Source: Halogeometricum pallidum JCM 14848
GTDB lineage: Archaea > Halobacteriota > Halobacteria > Halobacteriales > Haloferacaceae
DNA: 64,000 nucleotides
NCBI RefSeq assembly: GCF_000337095.1
Contig: NZ_AOIV01000008.1
Location: forward strand, 124,001 to 188,000
Reading direction: 5' to 3'
Shown: piece after piece, positions 16,340 to 25,417 of the stretch
How the letters are laid out: the number at the start of each line of letters is the position of its first letter
Numbering within the stretch: position 1 is the first letter of the stretch
Program-made: the position numbers and the translations under genes
Notes under the pieces: model-generated
The model's database searches: none
What the model saw: the letters and a program-made list of their open reading frames with translations, nothing else
Told to the model about the DNA's origin: nothing

Positions 16340-17568
16340 TGTCCTTCCTCGCTGATGTTGCGCGCGCGAATCGCATCGCCGATGTCCACGTCGCCGTCGT
16401 CGTCGACGTCCGCGGCCTCCGTGTTGATGTCGACATCCTCGCCGGCTATCGAGCGCTGGATGGCGTCGACGTCGTCGCTATCTACGTCGCCGTCGCCGTC
16501 GGCGTCCCCCGCGAGGGGGCCGTCCGAGGCGGATCCGAAGCGGGCGTCGAAGTCGAGGTCGAAGCCGAACTCGCTGTCCGCGTCCTCGAGGAACTCGTCG
16601 GTGCTCGGCGAGTACGTGTAGACCTGAATGCGGTCGGGGTCGTCCTCGCTCCCGCCTTCGCCCGGTTGGAATTGGACCTGTCGAAGGAGTCCGTACCCGC
16701 CGTTAGAGCGGTTCTGGAAGTCCGACAGCAGTTCGTACACCTCCTCGCCGTCGTCGTTCGACGAGACCTGATGCGCCTCGCCGTCGTCCCTGTGCCAGTG
16801 GCCGCAAAGCACCATGAACACCTGCGAGTTCGGCGCGATGAGCTTCTCCCACACCGTTTGACCCTCGGTTCCGATGCCGTTGTCCTCCTGTACCTGCAGG
16901 GTCCGACGCTGCGGATAATCCCGGAGATACGAGTGCGTGGTGACGATGGTCGGTCGGTCGGGGTACTGCTCGAGGACGCTCTGGGCCCATCCCAACGCCG
17001 TCGACGGGTCGTCTATCTCGCCCGGAACCTCCCACTCTAAGGCCAAGTGGAGGAAGTCGTAGCCGCCCGCGGAGAACAGTTGATAGGTGTTGAGGTCGTC
17101 GGGGCCCGCGCCGCCGAAGTAGCCCTCCCCTTCGTGCCGCGACGGCCCGAAGTACTGCTGGTAGTTCTCGATGGACGAAGTGCGGTCGCCTAACGACGCC
17201 CAGTCGTGGTTGCCCGGAAGCGTCGAGTAGGGAACGGTTCCGTCGAGCGGTGCGAGCGAATCGCTCATGTGCTCCCACTCCGCCTCGTCGTCGCCGTGTT
17301 CGACCACGTCGCCGAGGTGGCTCACGTAGGCGATGTTCTCCTCGTCACGCGCCGCGGCGATCCATTCGGCCTGGTCCCGCGGATACGACGTCTTGTCTTC
17401 GGCGTAGAACTGCGTGTCCGGGAGAGCGACGACGGTCCACGGTTCCGCGCTCTGGGCCGAACTCCCCGCCGCGCCGACTCCCGCCAGCGTCGCGCCGGCG
17501 CCCAGCGCTCGTAGGATCGTCCGTCTCGTTGGGCCCGACCATCCCGTCGCCTCGGAGTCGGCCGTCAT
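16336..17568 (-). CDS. Tat-exported calcineurin-like phosphoesterase with C-terminal dockerin
   Basis: 410 residues. Tat signal TRRTILRALGAGATL (14-28). Metallophosphoesterase core: PDTQFY (50-55), HLGDVVEHG (84-92), GNHDW (119-123), TTHSYL and CGHWHRDD, the full set of metal ligands for a two-metal site. The last 57 residues (354-410) form a type I dockerin: two EF-hand-like loops, DADGDGDVDSDDV and DVDDDGDVDIGDA, each followed by a helix (AIQRSIAG and AIRARNIS). Dockerins bind cohesins in a Ca2+-dependent way. The stop overlaps the ATG of the cohesin gene (ATGA). Substrate unknown; phosphomonoesters or phosphodiesters at the cell surface are plausible. Confidence 0.9.
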   Translation of the reverse strand: MTADSEATGWSGPTRRTILRALGAGATLAGVGAAGSSAQSAEPWTVVALPDTQFYAEDKTSYPRDQAEWIAAARDEENIAYVSHLGDVVEHGDDEAEWEHMSDSLAPLDGTVPYSTLPGNHDWASLGDRTSSIENYQQYFGPSRHEGEGYFGGAGPDDLNTYQLFSAGGYDFLHLALEWEVPGEIDDPSTALGWAQSVLEQYPDRPTIVTTHSYLRDYPQRRTLQVQEDNGIGTEGQTVWEKLIAPNSQVFMVLCGHWHRDDGEAHQVSSNDDGEEVYELLSDFQNRSNGGYGLLRQVQFQPGEGGSEDDPDRIQVYTYSPSTDEFLEDADSEFGFDLDFDARFGSASDGPLAGDADGDGDVDSDDVDAIQRSIAGEDVDINTEAADVDDDGDVDIGDAIRARNISEEGQ

Positions 17569-17981
17569 GCTACCACGCGCTCAGGCCGTGGTTCGGTCCG
17601 ATAAGCTGTGGTCCGTGTTTCGATATGCCGGCGCGCCGTGCGGAGTCGCTCCTGTGGTGTCGACTGTACGCCATAACCACTGTGGGGACTCCCTGGTGTT
17701 CGACTCATAGGCGGTTCTTACCTCGAATGTAATTCCTCGTTGACGGATAGTTATATATGAGTTAAATAAGCGTCTCCAAATCGGTATCCCAGTTAATCGG
17801 CGCTCTGTCGGGCGGCCCTCGGAGACACCGCGAAAATTGGTCTCCCTAATTGACATTTTGGGTCCCATCTGACCGGTTTCCGATACATCGATGCGGACGT
17901 GCCCGCCGGTGGAACCGGAGGTTGCCACTGGCTCCCGTCTTTCGGCCGCGGCCTCGACCCACCATCTCGCGGTCCGCTCGG
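17569..17981. other. gene-free stretch upstream of the phosphoesterase-cohesin unit
   Basis: About 410 bases. A TATA-like cttatcgg on the minus strand (about 17600-17608) could serve the phosphoesterase. The middle (17730-17870) is AT-rich (agttatatatgagttaaataag) and could hold a further promoter or a remnant of mobile DNA. A 115-codon minus-strand frame at 17581-17928 has no recognisable motif and was not called. Confidence 0.35.
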
Positions 17982-19118
17982 TCAGTCGGACGCCTCGACG
18001 GTTCTCCGCGGTTCGAGCGACTCTATCATCTCAACGACCTCCGTGTCGAGTCCGTGTTCGGTCCAGTCGCGCTCCCGCGGGATTCGGGCGCGGTGCGTCC
18101 CGACGTCCTCGAACAGTTCCTCGAACACCTCACGTTCGCGCTGGATAACCTCGTCCAGCGAGTCGACCATGGTGCCGTCGCTGACCAGGGAGTCGTAGGC
18201 GTGGAAGTACTCTCTGAGCCGGCCGTCCCACTCGAAGTTGCAGATGGAGGTGATTCCCTTCATCGCCTCCTCCGTCGAGATGGGTTCGCTGGTGATGTGG
18301 TCGTTGTTGGGCGCCGCCTGCAGGAACACGATGTTGTCGACCGAGGAGTGCTCGACGTACTCCGCGGTGGAGTACAGCGAGCCGACGTCCGTGAAGTCGC
18401 GGCCGTCGTCGGAGAGGAACTTCCCGTTCAGGTAGAGAAGCGCCGTCGCCGGCAGTTGGTTCGCGCCGCCGAACCGGTCGTTGACGTACTCGTGGACCTC
18501 GTGGCGCAGTCGGTCTTTCAGCGAGTCGTGCGTGAGTTCCACCTCGGAGAACGACTCGATGTTGTAGGGCTGGAGGTTCACGCCCAGCGGGTAGCCGGAC
18601 GCCTCGCCGTCCGCACCGACCCAGAGCCGGTCGTCCGAGAGGAAGTTCGCGCCCTCGCGGAGCAGCGAGAGGAGCGTGTTCGTCTTGCCGGCTCCGCGCC
18701 AGGCCGGGAACAGCGTCGTCTGCCCGTTCAACTGGACGCCGGAAGCGTGTACGAGCGCCTTGCCCTGTTCGACCATCCGCTTGCGTATCTCGAACTCCAT
18801 CGGGTAGATGGCGTAGAACGGCTCGAATCCCGGCGTGACCTGGATATGGTTCCATCCGGGCGTGACCGCCATGAACGAGGAGCCGTTCCGGATCACGAAC
18901 TGCTCGCCCGTCCAGCCGTAGTAGTCGTTCGGGTCGCCGAGCACGACGTCGGGGTCGACGTCCTTCGTGGTCTCCTCGATGACCATATCGGGCTCGCGCG
19001 TCGGCGAGGTCACCCGGAAGTGGCCGTACATCTTCTGGAACTGCTCGTCCGTCCGTCCGCCGGAGCCGCTCACTTCGACCAACAGCCCGTTGAAGAACTC
19101 GTAGTAATGTTTACTCAT
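17982..19118 (-). CDS. HPr-kinase-like P-loop protein
   Basis: 378 residues, soluble. Walker A AWRGAGKT (139-146) follows LVHASGVQLNGQTTLFP, which matches the strand-loop before the P-loop in HprK-type kinases (they act on a 'stored' protein or small-molecule substrate, not on DNA). NFLSDDRLWVG (159-168) is the likely Asp-containing motif after the P-loop. The N-terminal 130 residues resemble the regulatory part of HprK-related proteins in exopolysaccharide loci. No HPr/PTS gene is near. It opens the polysaccharide region. Substrate unknown; phosphorylation of a sugar or protein is inferred only. Confidence 0.65.
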   Translation of the reverse strand: MSKHYYEFFNGLLVEVSGSGGRTDEQFQKMYGHFRVTSPTREPDMVIEETTKDVDPDVVLGDPNDYYGWTGEQFVIRNGSSFMAVTPGWNHIQVTPGFEPFYAIYPMEFEIRKRMVEQGKALVHASGVQLNGQTTLFPAWRGAGKTNTLLSLLREGANFLSDDRLWVGADGEASGYPLGVNLQPYNIESFSEVELTHDSLKDRLRHEVHEYVNDRFGGANQLPATALLYLNGKFLSDDGRDFTDVGSLYSTAEYVEHSSVDNIVFLQAAPNNDHITSEPISTEEAMKGITSICNFEWDGRLREYFHAYDSLVSDGTMVDSLDEVIQREREVFEELFEDVGTHRARIPRERDWTEHGLDTEVVEMIESLEPRRTVEASD

Positions 19119-19530
19119 GTCTGGGTACTATAGATTTTCTGCTGGAAGGCGGTCCGTGAGTTCGGAAACCTCATACTAGGACACATGTGGAGAGTCTATA
19201 TTGTTATACAACTCAAAAGATGCCGGCCCGGATTAAAGTCGGATTAGTACCACGTTTCTCACCGAGTCTACCGGTGACATACCGTCTCACGGAATATCTC
19301 CAACGACTCGCTTCGGACTCGGACTCCGTCGAACGAGTGAGTACTTCGGCGGTCCCGTCCCGTTTACTGGGCACGAACGGGTATCTCACATCGGATGCCG
19401 GACTGCCCGAGGGTCCGCACGGCGTTCGGCAGCGTCGATTATCGACGGCTGCCGACGGTGGAGACGACCGTTCGACCGGGAAACTACAGCGAAAACGAGA
19501 CGGACGACAGCGATGAGAACGACGCCGCGG
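19119..19530. other. gene-free stretch
   Basis: About 410 bases between two minus-strand genes. A 109-codon plus-strand frame at 19187-19516 starts at a plausible ATG but has no recognisable domain, and its C-terminal third is low-complexity, so I do not call it. The left part (19120-19240) is AT-rich and probably holds the promoter of the HPr-kinase-like gene. Confidence 0.35.
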
Positions 19531-19896
19531 TCAGGGCAGGAGCACGGGCAACTGTCGGAGGACCAGGTAGCCGAAGACGACGAACCCGGCTCGCACGACC
19601 CAGTTGAGGCGGTTCCACCAGGTCGGGACTCGGTCGGTCGGGGCGAGGATAGTTCGGACGACGAGGAGTCCTAAGAACGAGACGACGAAGTACAGCTCCG
19701 GCGTCCACATCTCCAGGGCGACCAGGGCCAGTCCCAGTAAAACCATCGCCGCCGCCTGCACGACGGCGAAGATGCGGAACCGCTCTCCGCCGTCGGACCA
19801 CTGTTGTCGCTGCGGCGTCGCCGCGCGATAGCTTCCAGACCCGTCGGAAGCGATTCGTTCCGCCTCCTCTCCGTCAGACGTGGTGTTCTCGTGCAT
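19531..19896 (-). CDS. small membrane protein
   Basis: 121 residues. A polar N-terminus (about 40 residues) is followed by three hydrophobic helices: VVQAAAMVLLGLALVALEMW, LYFVVSFLGLLVVRTIL and AGFVVFGYLVLRQL. No known motif. It lies downstream of the flippase on the same strand and may belong to that transcript. Function unknown. Confidence 0.6.
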   Translation of the reverse strand: MHENTTSDGEEAERIASDGSGSYRAATPQRQQWSDGGERFRIFAVVQAAAMVLLGLALVALEMWTPELYFVVSFLGLLVVRTILAPTDRVPTWWNRLNWVVRAGFVVFGYLVLRQLPVLLP

Positions 19897-19991
19897 TGTG
19901 TCTCTGCGTCATCGGTCTTCGTTCGTACGGATGTTCGAATCGATCGGTGTTCAATATTTCGGCTGTCATGAATTTGTGTCGAAAGGGGGTT

Positions 19992-21512
19992 TCAGATCAT
20001 GTCGCGGATGTCTTTGATGTCGTGGAGGATGTTCCAGTTAATCCGCGAATCGAGGGCCACGACGGCCACGGCGTACGTCACCACACCGACGAGGACGAGG
20101 ATGATCAACTCGACGAACGCCGGAACCGACGACACGGTGTGTCTGGTCCAGTAGACGGCGGCACCCATGAACGCCGCCGCGGGTAGGGGGTAGACGAACT
20201 CGAGCAGCAGCCGTTTGAAGTCCGCCTCGACGGATTTCGCCGCCAGGTAGGTGTCGAGTGGGAACATGATTACCGCGTAAACCGCGGTGATGACGAACGC
20301 AGTGCCGGTGAGGCCGTACTCGACCGTGGCCGGGTAGATGGGGATGGCCATGAAGACGATGGCGACGAGTTGGAGTTTCACCAAGTAGTCGGGGTGGCCG
20401 GTGGCCTGCCAGACCGATCCGTACGCGGAGACGAACCCCCGTATCATCCCGTAGACGGCGAGAATCTGCATCGGGACGACCATCGGCATCCACTGTTCGC
20501 CGAGGACGGCCCTGACGAACGTCGGCGCGACCATAGCGATACCGATGGCCATCGGTGCGGCCAGGAACGAGGAGATGCGCACCGTCTTGTAGAACGCCGG
20601 TCTGAGCCGGTCCAGATCGCCCTGTATCTCCGAGTAGGCCGGGAAGGAGACCGACGAGATGACGTGCGTCACCTCCGTTGCGGGCGCGTTCGAGAGGCGG
20701 TACGCCATCTGGTAGAACCCGAGCGAACTCGCCGCGAGGAGCCACCCGACGAAGTGGTCGTCCCCCTCGTTTCGGATGTAGTTGGTGATGCTCGCGCCCG
20801 TGATCCACTTGCCGTAGTCGAACATCTCCCGGGCGCGTTCCACGTCGAATCGCGGCCCCGGGCGGTAGCCGTGGAGGACGTAGGACAGCAGCGTCCGGAT
20901 CACGTTCCGAGCGAGGTACCCCATGACGAGCGCCCACGCCGTCGGACTCCAGAGGGCGTACGCGAACGCGGCGACGAAGTACGCCGCCTCGCCGCCCACG
21001 TCGTAGACGAACTCCTTGTGGAAGACCAGGTCCTTCCGGAAGTAGAGTATCGCCGGGTTTCGAAGCCCGAGGATGAGCGGCCCGAGCGCCATCACCGGGA
21101 GGATTTCAACAACGATCGACTCGTTGTAGAAACGGGCGATGAAGGGGGCACTGAAGTAGAGAAGCGCCGCGAGGATGAGTCCGCGAACCGCGTTCATTAT
21201 CCACGCGGTGTCGAGGTACGGGTCGACGTTCGACTCCTGATTGTAGATGAGCGCTTCGTCGAGTCCGAGCTTCGAGAAGCGTTCGAGCCCGATGATGACC
21301 AACATCCCGATGGCGACGATACCGAACGCTTCCGGCGTGAGGAGCCGCGCGAGGAGAATCGCCGTCAGAAGCTGGAAAATCCGTCCTGAAACGTTGAGCG
21401 CCGTCGCCCAGATTCCGCCGGTGACGGCTCGCTCCATGAGCGTCCCGTCGGGGGTGAGCACCTGCTTGAGTCGGGCGAACGCGTTCCGGAGCCGGTCGAT
21501 GATGTTCGGCAT
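19992..21512 (-). CDS. polysaccharide flippase (Wzx/AglR-like, MATE superfamily)
   Basis: 506 residues with about fourteen transmembrane helices. The N-terminal stretch GGIWATALNVSGRIFQLLTA and ARLLTPEAFGIVAIGMLVII is the typical start of polysaccharide-synthesis flippases (Polysacc_synt family), in which LLTPEAFG is a conserved turn. SLGFYQMAYRLSNAP and YGSVWQATGHPDYL are further family-like stretches. It probably moves lipid-linked oligosaccharide from the cytoplasmic to the outer face of the membrane, for S-layer N-glycan or exopolysaccharide assembly. Confidence 0.88.
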   Translation of the reverse strand: MPNIIDRLRNAFARLKQVLTPDGTLMERAVTGGIWATALNVSGRIFQLLTAILLARLLTPEAFGIVAIGMLVIIGLERFSKLGLDEALIYNQESNVDPYLDTAWIMNAVRGLILAALLYFSAPFIARFYNESIVVEILPVMALGPLILGLRNPAILYFRKDLVFHKEFVYDVGGEAAYFVAAFAYALWSPTAWALVMGYLARNVIRTLLSYVLHGYRPGPRFDVERAREMFDYGKWITGASITNYIRNEGDDHFVGWLLAASSLGFYQMAYRLSNAPATEVTHVISSVSFPAYSEIQGDLDRLRPAFYKTVRISSFLAAPMAIGIAMVAPTFVRAVLGEQWMPMVVPMQILAVYGMIRGFVSAYGSVWQATGHPDYLVKLQLVAIVFMAIPIYPATVEYGLTGTAFVITAVYAVIMFPLDTYLAAKSVEADFKRLLLEFVYPLPAAAFMGAAVYWTRHTVSSVPAFVELIILVLVGVVTYAVAVVALDSRINWNILHDIKDIRDMI

Positions 21513-21911
21513 CTACTCGGACACTCTATTCTGTCTGTCGGTTTCGGTTCGACCACCGTCTCCGCTCGGCCGACCGCGGACGCTTCGGTCCCGCCCGTCG
21601 CGCTCCCGCGAGCCGTCTCCATCGGCACGAAGACGACGCACAGGCAATTCCGACGCGCGACCGACTCGGACTGTCTCATTCATGTTTTCCGTCAGTTGCG
21701 ACTTTAGCCAGTTAGTTAATTAGTGTAAACCCAAACTGAACGACTCGTAAAACCGGGGAATCGGGTCCGTAACGGTCGTACCTGCCGATGGTGGAAGAAT
21801 GTGCCAACTACTCTCGGACGCCGGCTAACGGTCACCTATCCCGCTAACGGTTGGGCAAATTACATAGTAGGAGCGAATTAACAAACCCGAATCATATCGC
21901 ATAATTCGTTC
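21513..21911. other. divergent intergenic region between flippase and glycosyltransferase
   Basis: About 400 bases. AT-rich near 21700-21730 (agttagttaattagtg), likely the flippase promoter on the minus strand, and near 21870-21905 (gcgaattaacaaac, tcatatcgcataa), likely the plus-strand promoter. No gene seen. Confidence 0.4.
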
Positions 21912-22025
21912 ATGGACCGAGAACTCTCCCGAGACACGGGGAGGCCGCTATCGCACTACGTACGCGATGGTATCGCACAGTACCGCACTGACGGGTGCGG
22001 GACGGAGACGTTCGACGATGGGTGA
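21912..22025 (+). CDS. possible 37-residue leader ORF overlapping the glycosyltransferase start
   Basis: ATG 21912 opens MDRELSRDTGRPLSHYVRDG and continues to a TGA at 22023-22025, inside the first codons of the GT4 gene at 22018. A TATA-like gaattaaca at about 21875-21883 would start the transcript near this ATG. No homology is recognised. It may couple translation or be chance. Confidence 0.3.
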   Translation: MDRELSRDTGRPLSHYVRDGIAQYRTDGCGTETFDDG

Positions 22026-23343
22026 CTCGCGCGACCGGATCGCGGTCGTCTCCCAACAGTTCCCGCCGGACACGAGCGGTCACGCCTCGCGGATGCGGGA
22101 CATGACCACGAACCTCCAGCGCATGGGGTGGGACGTCGACGTCCTCTGCCCCCCGCCGAGCTTCCCGCACGGGGAGTTCGAACAGCGATGGACGCGGAGC
22201 GAGACGGAAGAGATGGACGGGGTGACCGTCCGTCGGCTGTGGAGTTGGCAGCCGACCGAGTCCGACCCGCACGCCCTCTCGCGGCTGGCGCACTACATTA
22301 CGTTCGCGCTTCACGCGACGCTGTGGATGTTATTCAATCTCCGCCGGTACGACGTGGTTCTCACGACCACGCCGCCTATCTTTACCGGGATCGCCGGATT
22401 CGTGCCCTCGCTCACCGGCACCCGGTGGGTCGTCGACGTTCGGGACCTGTGGATAGACGCCTCCGTCTCGCTCGGATTCATCGAGGAGGGCGGAATCTTG
22501 GAGCGGGCGAGCCGAGCGTTCCAGCGACGGGTGCTCGGCCGCGGTGACCGCATCGCAGTGACGACGGAGATGCTCGGCGAAGAACTGTGCGAGCAGTACG
22601 GCGAGGAGCTGGCGGAGAAGATTCTCGTCGTCCCCAACGGCGTCGACATGTCTCGGTTCGGTGTCGAAATCGGCGCGAAGAGCGCGTCGGAGGCCATCTC
22701 CGTCCCGGCCGGCGGCTCGGACTCGACGGCGTCGTCGTCGAACGAGCGCCCGGTCATCGTCTACGTCGGGAACATCGGCCACGCGCAGGACCTCCCCGCG
22801 TGCATCCGAGCGATGAACCGCGTCGATAACGACGCGGAGCTCCGTCTCATCGGCGGCGGCGACACCGTCTCGGAACTGCGACGGCTCGTCGAGGAGGAGT
22901 CCCTCGAAGACCTAGTGACGTTCGTCGACCCCGTCCCCCGCGAGGATGTTCCGAAACTCCTCTCGGAGGCGGACATCGGAATCGCACCGCTCGTCAGAGA
23001 CGAGGAGCTCGCCTACGCGATGCCGACGAAGGTGTACGAGTACTTCGGCTGCGGGCTCCCCATCGTCGTCACCGGCTGCGGCGAGCTCCGGCGGTTCGTC
23101 GAGGAGTCCGGCGGCGGCATCCACGTCGACAACGACCCGGATCAGATCGCCGCCGCGTTCGATAGACTGCTCGAAGACGAGACGTTGCGCACCGAGATGG
23201 GCGCCCGTGGGCACGAGTTCGTGCGAACGCGGTACGACCGCCGCCGGATCGCAGAGCGGTTGGACGACAGCGTCAAGCAACTCATCGGGAGACGCGAGCA
23301 GGCGGACGGGTCCGCGCCGGCGACGAGCCGTGATCTGTCGTGA
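22018..23343 (+). CDS. glycosyltransferase family 4 (GT-B fold, WbuB-like)
   Basis: 441 residues from ATG 22018. The N-terminal Rossmann part has VVSQQFPPDTSGHASRMRDM (substrate loop of GT4 enzymes) and WVVDVRDLWIDASVSLGF. The C-terminal nucleotide-sugar part has VVPNGVDMSRF, IVYVGNIGHAQDL and EADIGIAPLVRDEELAYAMPTKVYEYFGCGLPIV split by the ExxxxxxxE-type motif around TKVYEYFGCGLP. It adds one sugar to a lipid-linked or polymer acceptor at the cytoplasmic face. Its stop overlaps the GTG of the heparinase-like gene (GTGA). Confidence 0.9.
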   Translation: MGDSRDRIAVVSQQFPPDTSGHASRMRDMTTNLQRMGWDVDVLCPPPSFPHGEFEQRWTRSETEEMDGVTVRRLWSWQPTESDPHALSRLAHYITFALHATLWMLFNLRRYDVVLTTTPPIFTGIAGFVPSLTGTRWVVDVRDLWIDASVSLGFIEEGGILERASRAFQRRVLGRGDRIAVTTEMLGEELCEQYGEELAEKILVVPNGVDMSRFGVEIGAKSASEAISVPAGGSDSTASSSNERPVIVYVGNIGHAQDLPACIRAMNRVDNDAELRLIGGGDTVSELRRLVEEESLEDLVTFVDPVPREDVPKLLSEADIGIAPLVRDEELAYAMPTKVYEYFGCGLPIVVTGCGELRRFVEESGGGIHVDNDPDQIAAAFDRLLEDETLRTEMGARGHEFVRTRYDRRRIAERLDDSVKQLIGRREQADGSAPATSRDLS

Positions 23344-25253
23344 GCGGCGGGAGCGCCTCTTCGAGCCGGTTCGCGGACGTGCGGACGCTGTCACTGCTGT
23401 TTCGGACGGTGAGCAACATGGAACCCAGACAGCTCGCCGGCGTCGCCGAACGGAAGCTCAGACACGCCGTCATCCCGACGCTCCCGGTCGATTTCGACGC
23501 CCGATACGACCGGTGCATCCCCGACGACATCACGTGCACGCCGGGCCCCCTTCGGGCCAACACGACGGTGCTGCGCCGGAGCCTCTCGGGTGAAGACCGC
23601 TCGGCGCTCCGCGCCCGCGCGGCCGAGGCGACCGACGGCGAGGTCACCTTCCTCGACCGCACGATTCGCGTCGAGGGCCCCGATGGGGTCGGCTGGCACG
23701 ACGAGGCGGTGTACGGACCGCCGGCGCTCTGGGCGCTGAAGTTCCACGGGTTCGAGTTCCTCCGGGGGGCGTACCTCGGCCACGACGACCCGACCGACTG
23801 CCCGGCCGCCACCGAGACGTTCCCCCGTTGGATCGCCGACTGGCAGGCCGACGCGGGCACGAATATCGGGACCGAGGCGTACCTCCGACGCGCGTGGACG
23901 CCCCACTCGGTCTCGTTCCGACTCCTGAACGCGGCTCGGTACTACGCGTGGCTCGGGGCCGACGAGCGGTATCCGGACCTCGCCGAGCGGTTGCACCGCC
24001 TCCTGTACCGGAACGCCTCGTTTCTCTCGAACCACGTCGAACACGACATCGGCGGGAACCACCTCATCGAGAACGGCATCGCGCTCGTAGTCGCGGGGCT
24101 GTTGGTGGACGACGCCGGCGACCCGTGGGTCGATGCGGGCGTCGAGGTGCTGACCGACGCCGCCGACCAGTTCCTGGCCGACGGCGGCCACTTCGAGCTG
24201 AGTCCGATGTACCACGCGCTCACGCTCACGCGGTATCTGACCGCGCTCGACCTCCTCCAGCGGTACGGGCGAACCCCGCCGCCGGAGATTCGAGACGCCG
24301 CCGAGCGGGGGACCGCGTTCCTGCGGGCCATCGCCCCGCCGGACGGGAGGCTGCCGCTCCTCAACGACTCCGTCCACGGGGAGTCGCTGTCGCTCCGGGC
24401 GTGCCTCCGCTACGCGAGTGCGGTCGGCGTCGACCCGGGACCGTCGACGACGACGGCGATGGAGGACTCCGGGTACTACTGGCTCGGGCGGGGCGACGAC
24501 TCGCTCCTCGTCGACGCCGGTGGAATCGGTCCCCCGCACCTCCCGGCGCACTCGCACAACGACCAGTTCTCCGTTCTGCTGTGGGTCGACGGGCGGTCGG
24601 TCCTGACGGACACCGGGACGTACGAGTACGCGCCGACGGACAGGCGACAGCGCACGCGGAGCGTCGCCGCCCACAACACGGTCCAGTACGGCGACGTCGA
24701 ACCGATAGACATCGCGGGGAGCTACCTGATGGGTCGGCGCTTCGACCCGACGGTGCGGTACGGCGTCGTCGACGGCGTGACCGCGTTCGACGGCGCCTAC
24801 CGACGGGCCGGCGGGAGCGACGCCTACGCCCACCGTCGCCGGATCTACGCCGACGACGATTGGTGGCTCGTCTGGGACCGCGTCGCCGCCGACGAGGCCC
24901 GACCGATCCGCAGTCGACTCCACGTCGACCCCGACGTCGCCGTCGACGGCGCGGTGTCCACCGGCGCGGCCGGTCTCGGGTTCCGAACCGACGACGACGC
25001 GGACCCGCTGGCCTATCTGTACCCGCTCGAGGCGGCGGAGACGACCGTCGGGACCAGCCCCTACTTCCCGTCGTTCCTGACCGAGGTCGAGCGACCGTCG
25101 GTCACGCTCCGCTCGTCCGGCGCGGACGTCTCGTTCGGCTTCCTGCTGTCGAAGCGGCCCTACGAGACCGTCGCGCTCGAACGCGATGGCGACGACCCCC
25201 GTGTGCTGTCGCTCGACGGGACGGACCGCTCGCTCCCGGACCGACTCTCCTGA
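23340..25253 (+). CDS. heparinase II/III family protein
   Basis: 637 residues from GTG 23340. The N-terminal (alpha/alpha) barrel region (about 90-380) contains GYxxxA-type helices and WTPHSVSFRLLNAARYYAWL and ENGIALVVAGLLV. The C-terminal beta-sheet domain carries the heparinase II/III signature PAHSHNDQFSVLLWVDGRSV, then DTGTYEYAPTDRR. No signal peptide is visible, so it may act on lipid-linked glycans inside the cell or be exported by another route. Family members are polysaccharide lyases for uronic-acid polymers; lyase activity here is inferred. Translationally coupled to the GT4 gene. Confidence 0.85.
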   Translation: MSGGSASSSRFADVRTLSLLFRTVSNMEPRQLAGVAERKLRHAVIPTLPVDFDARYDRCIPDDITCTPGPLRANTTVLRRSLSGEDRSALRARAAEATDGEVTFLDRTIRVEGPDGVGWHDEAVYGPPALWALKFHGFEFLRGAYLGHDDPTDCPAATETFPRWIADWQADAGTNIGTEAYLRRAWTPHSVSFRLLNAARYYAWLGADERYPDLAERLHRLLYRNASFLSNHVEHDIGGNHLIENGIALVVAGLLVDDAGDPWVDAGVEVLTDAADQFLADGGHFELSPMYHALTLTRYLTALDLLQRYGRTPPPEIRDAAERGTAFLRAIAPPDGRLPLLNDSVHGESLSLRACLRYASAVGVDPGPSTTTAMEDSGYYWLGRGDDSLLVDAGGIGPPHLPAHSHNDQFSVLLWVDGRSVLTDTGTYEYAPTDRRQRTRSVAAHNTVQYGDVEPIDIAGSYLMGRRFDPTVRYGVVDGVTAFDGAYRRAGGSDAYAHRRRIYADDDWWLVWDRVAADEARPIRSRLHVDPDVAVDGAVSTGAAGLGFRTDDDADPLAYLYPLEAAETTVGTSPYFPSFLTEVERPSVTLRSSGADVSFGFLLSKRPYETVALERDGDDPRVLSLDGTDRSLPDRLS

Positions 25254-25417
25254 CCCGCGCTCGTCCGGTCGACGGCCCCGAGACGGTTCGGGACGCCCGT
25301 CTGCGGACGTATGCCGTTCATAACAATGCCCCGTCTGTGTCTCCCTACGACCAGAACCCGGCCGCGACGCGGCGTCGCGGCCACGCACGGCGATTCGTCG
25401 TGCCGAGGGAGACAGAC

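Noticed and set aside
17581-17928. 115-codon minus-strand frame upstream of the phosphoesterase gene
   Set aside because: No domain or signal, and it would cover the likely promoter of the phosphoesterase gene.
19187-19516. 109-codon plus-strand frame between two minus-strand genes
   Set aside because: No recognised motif; the last third is low-complexity and runs into the end of the small membrane-protein gene.
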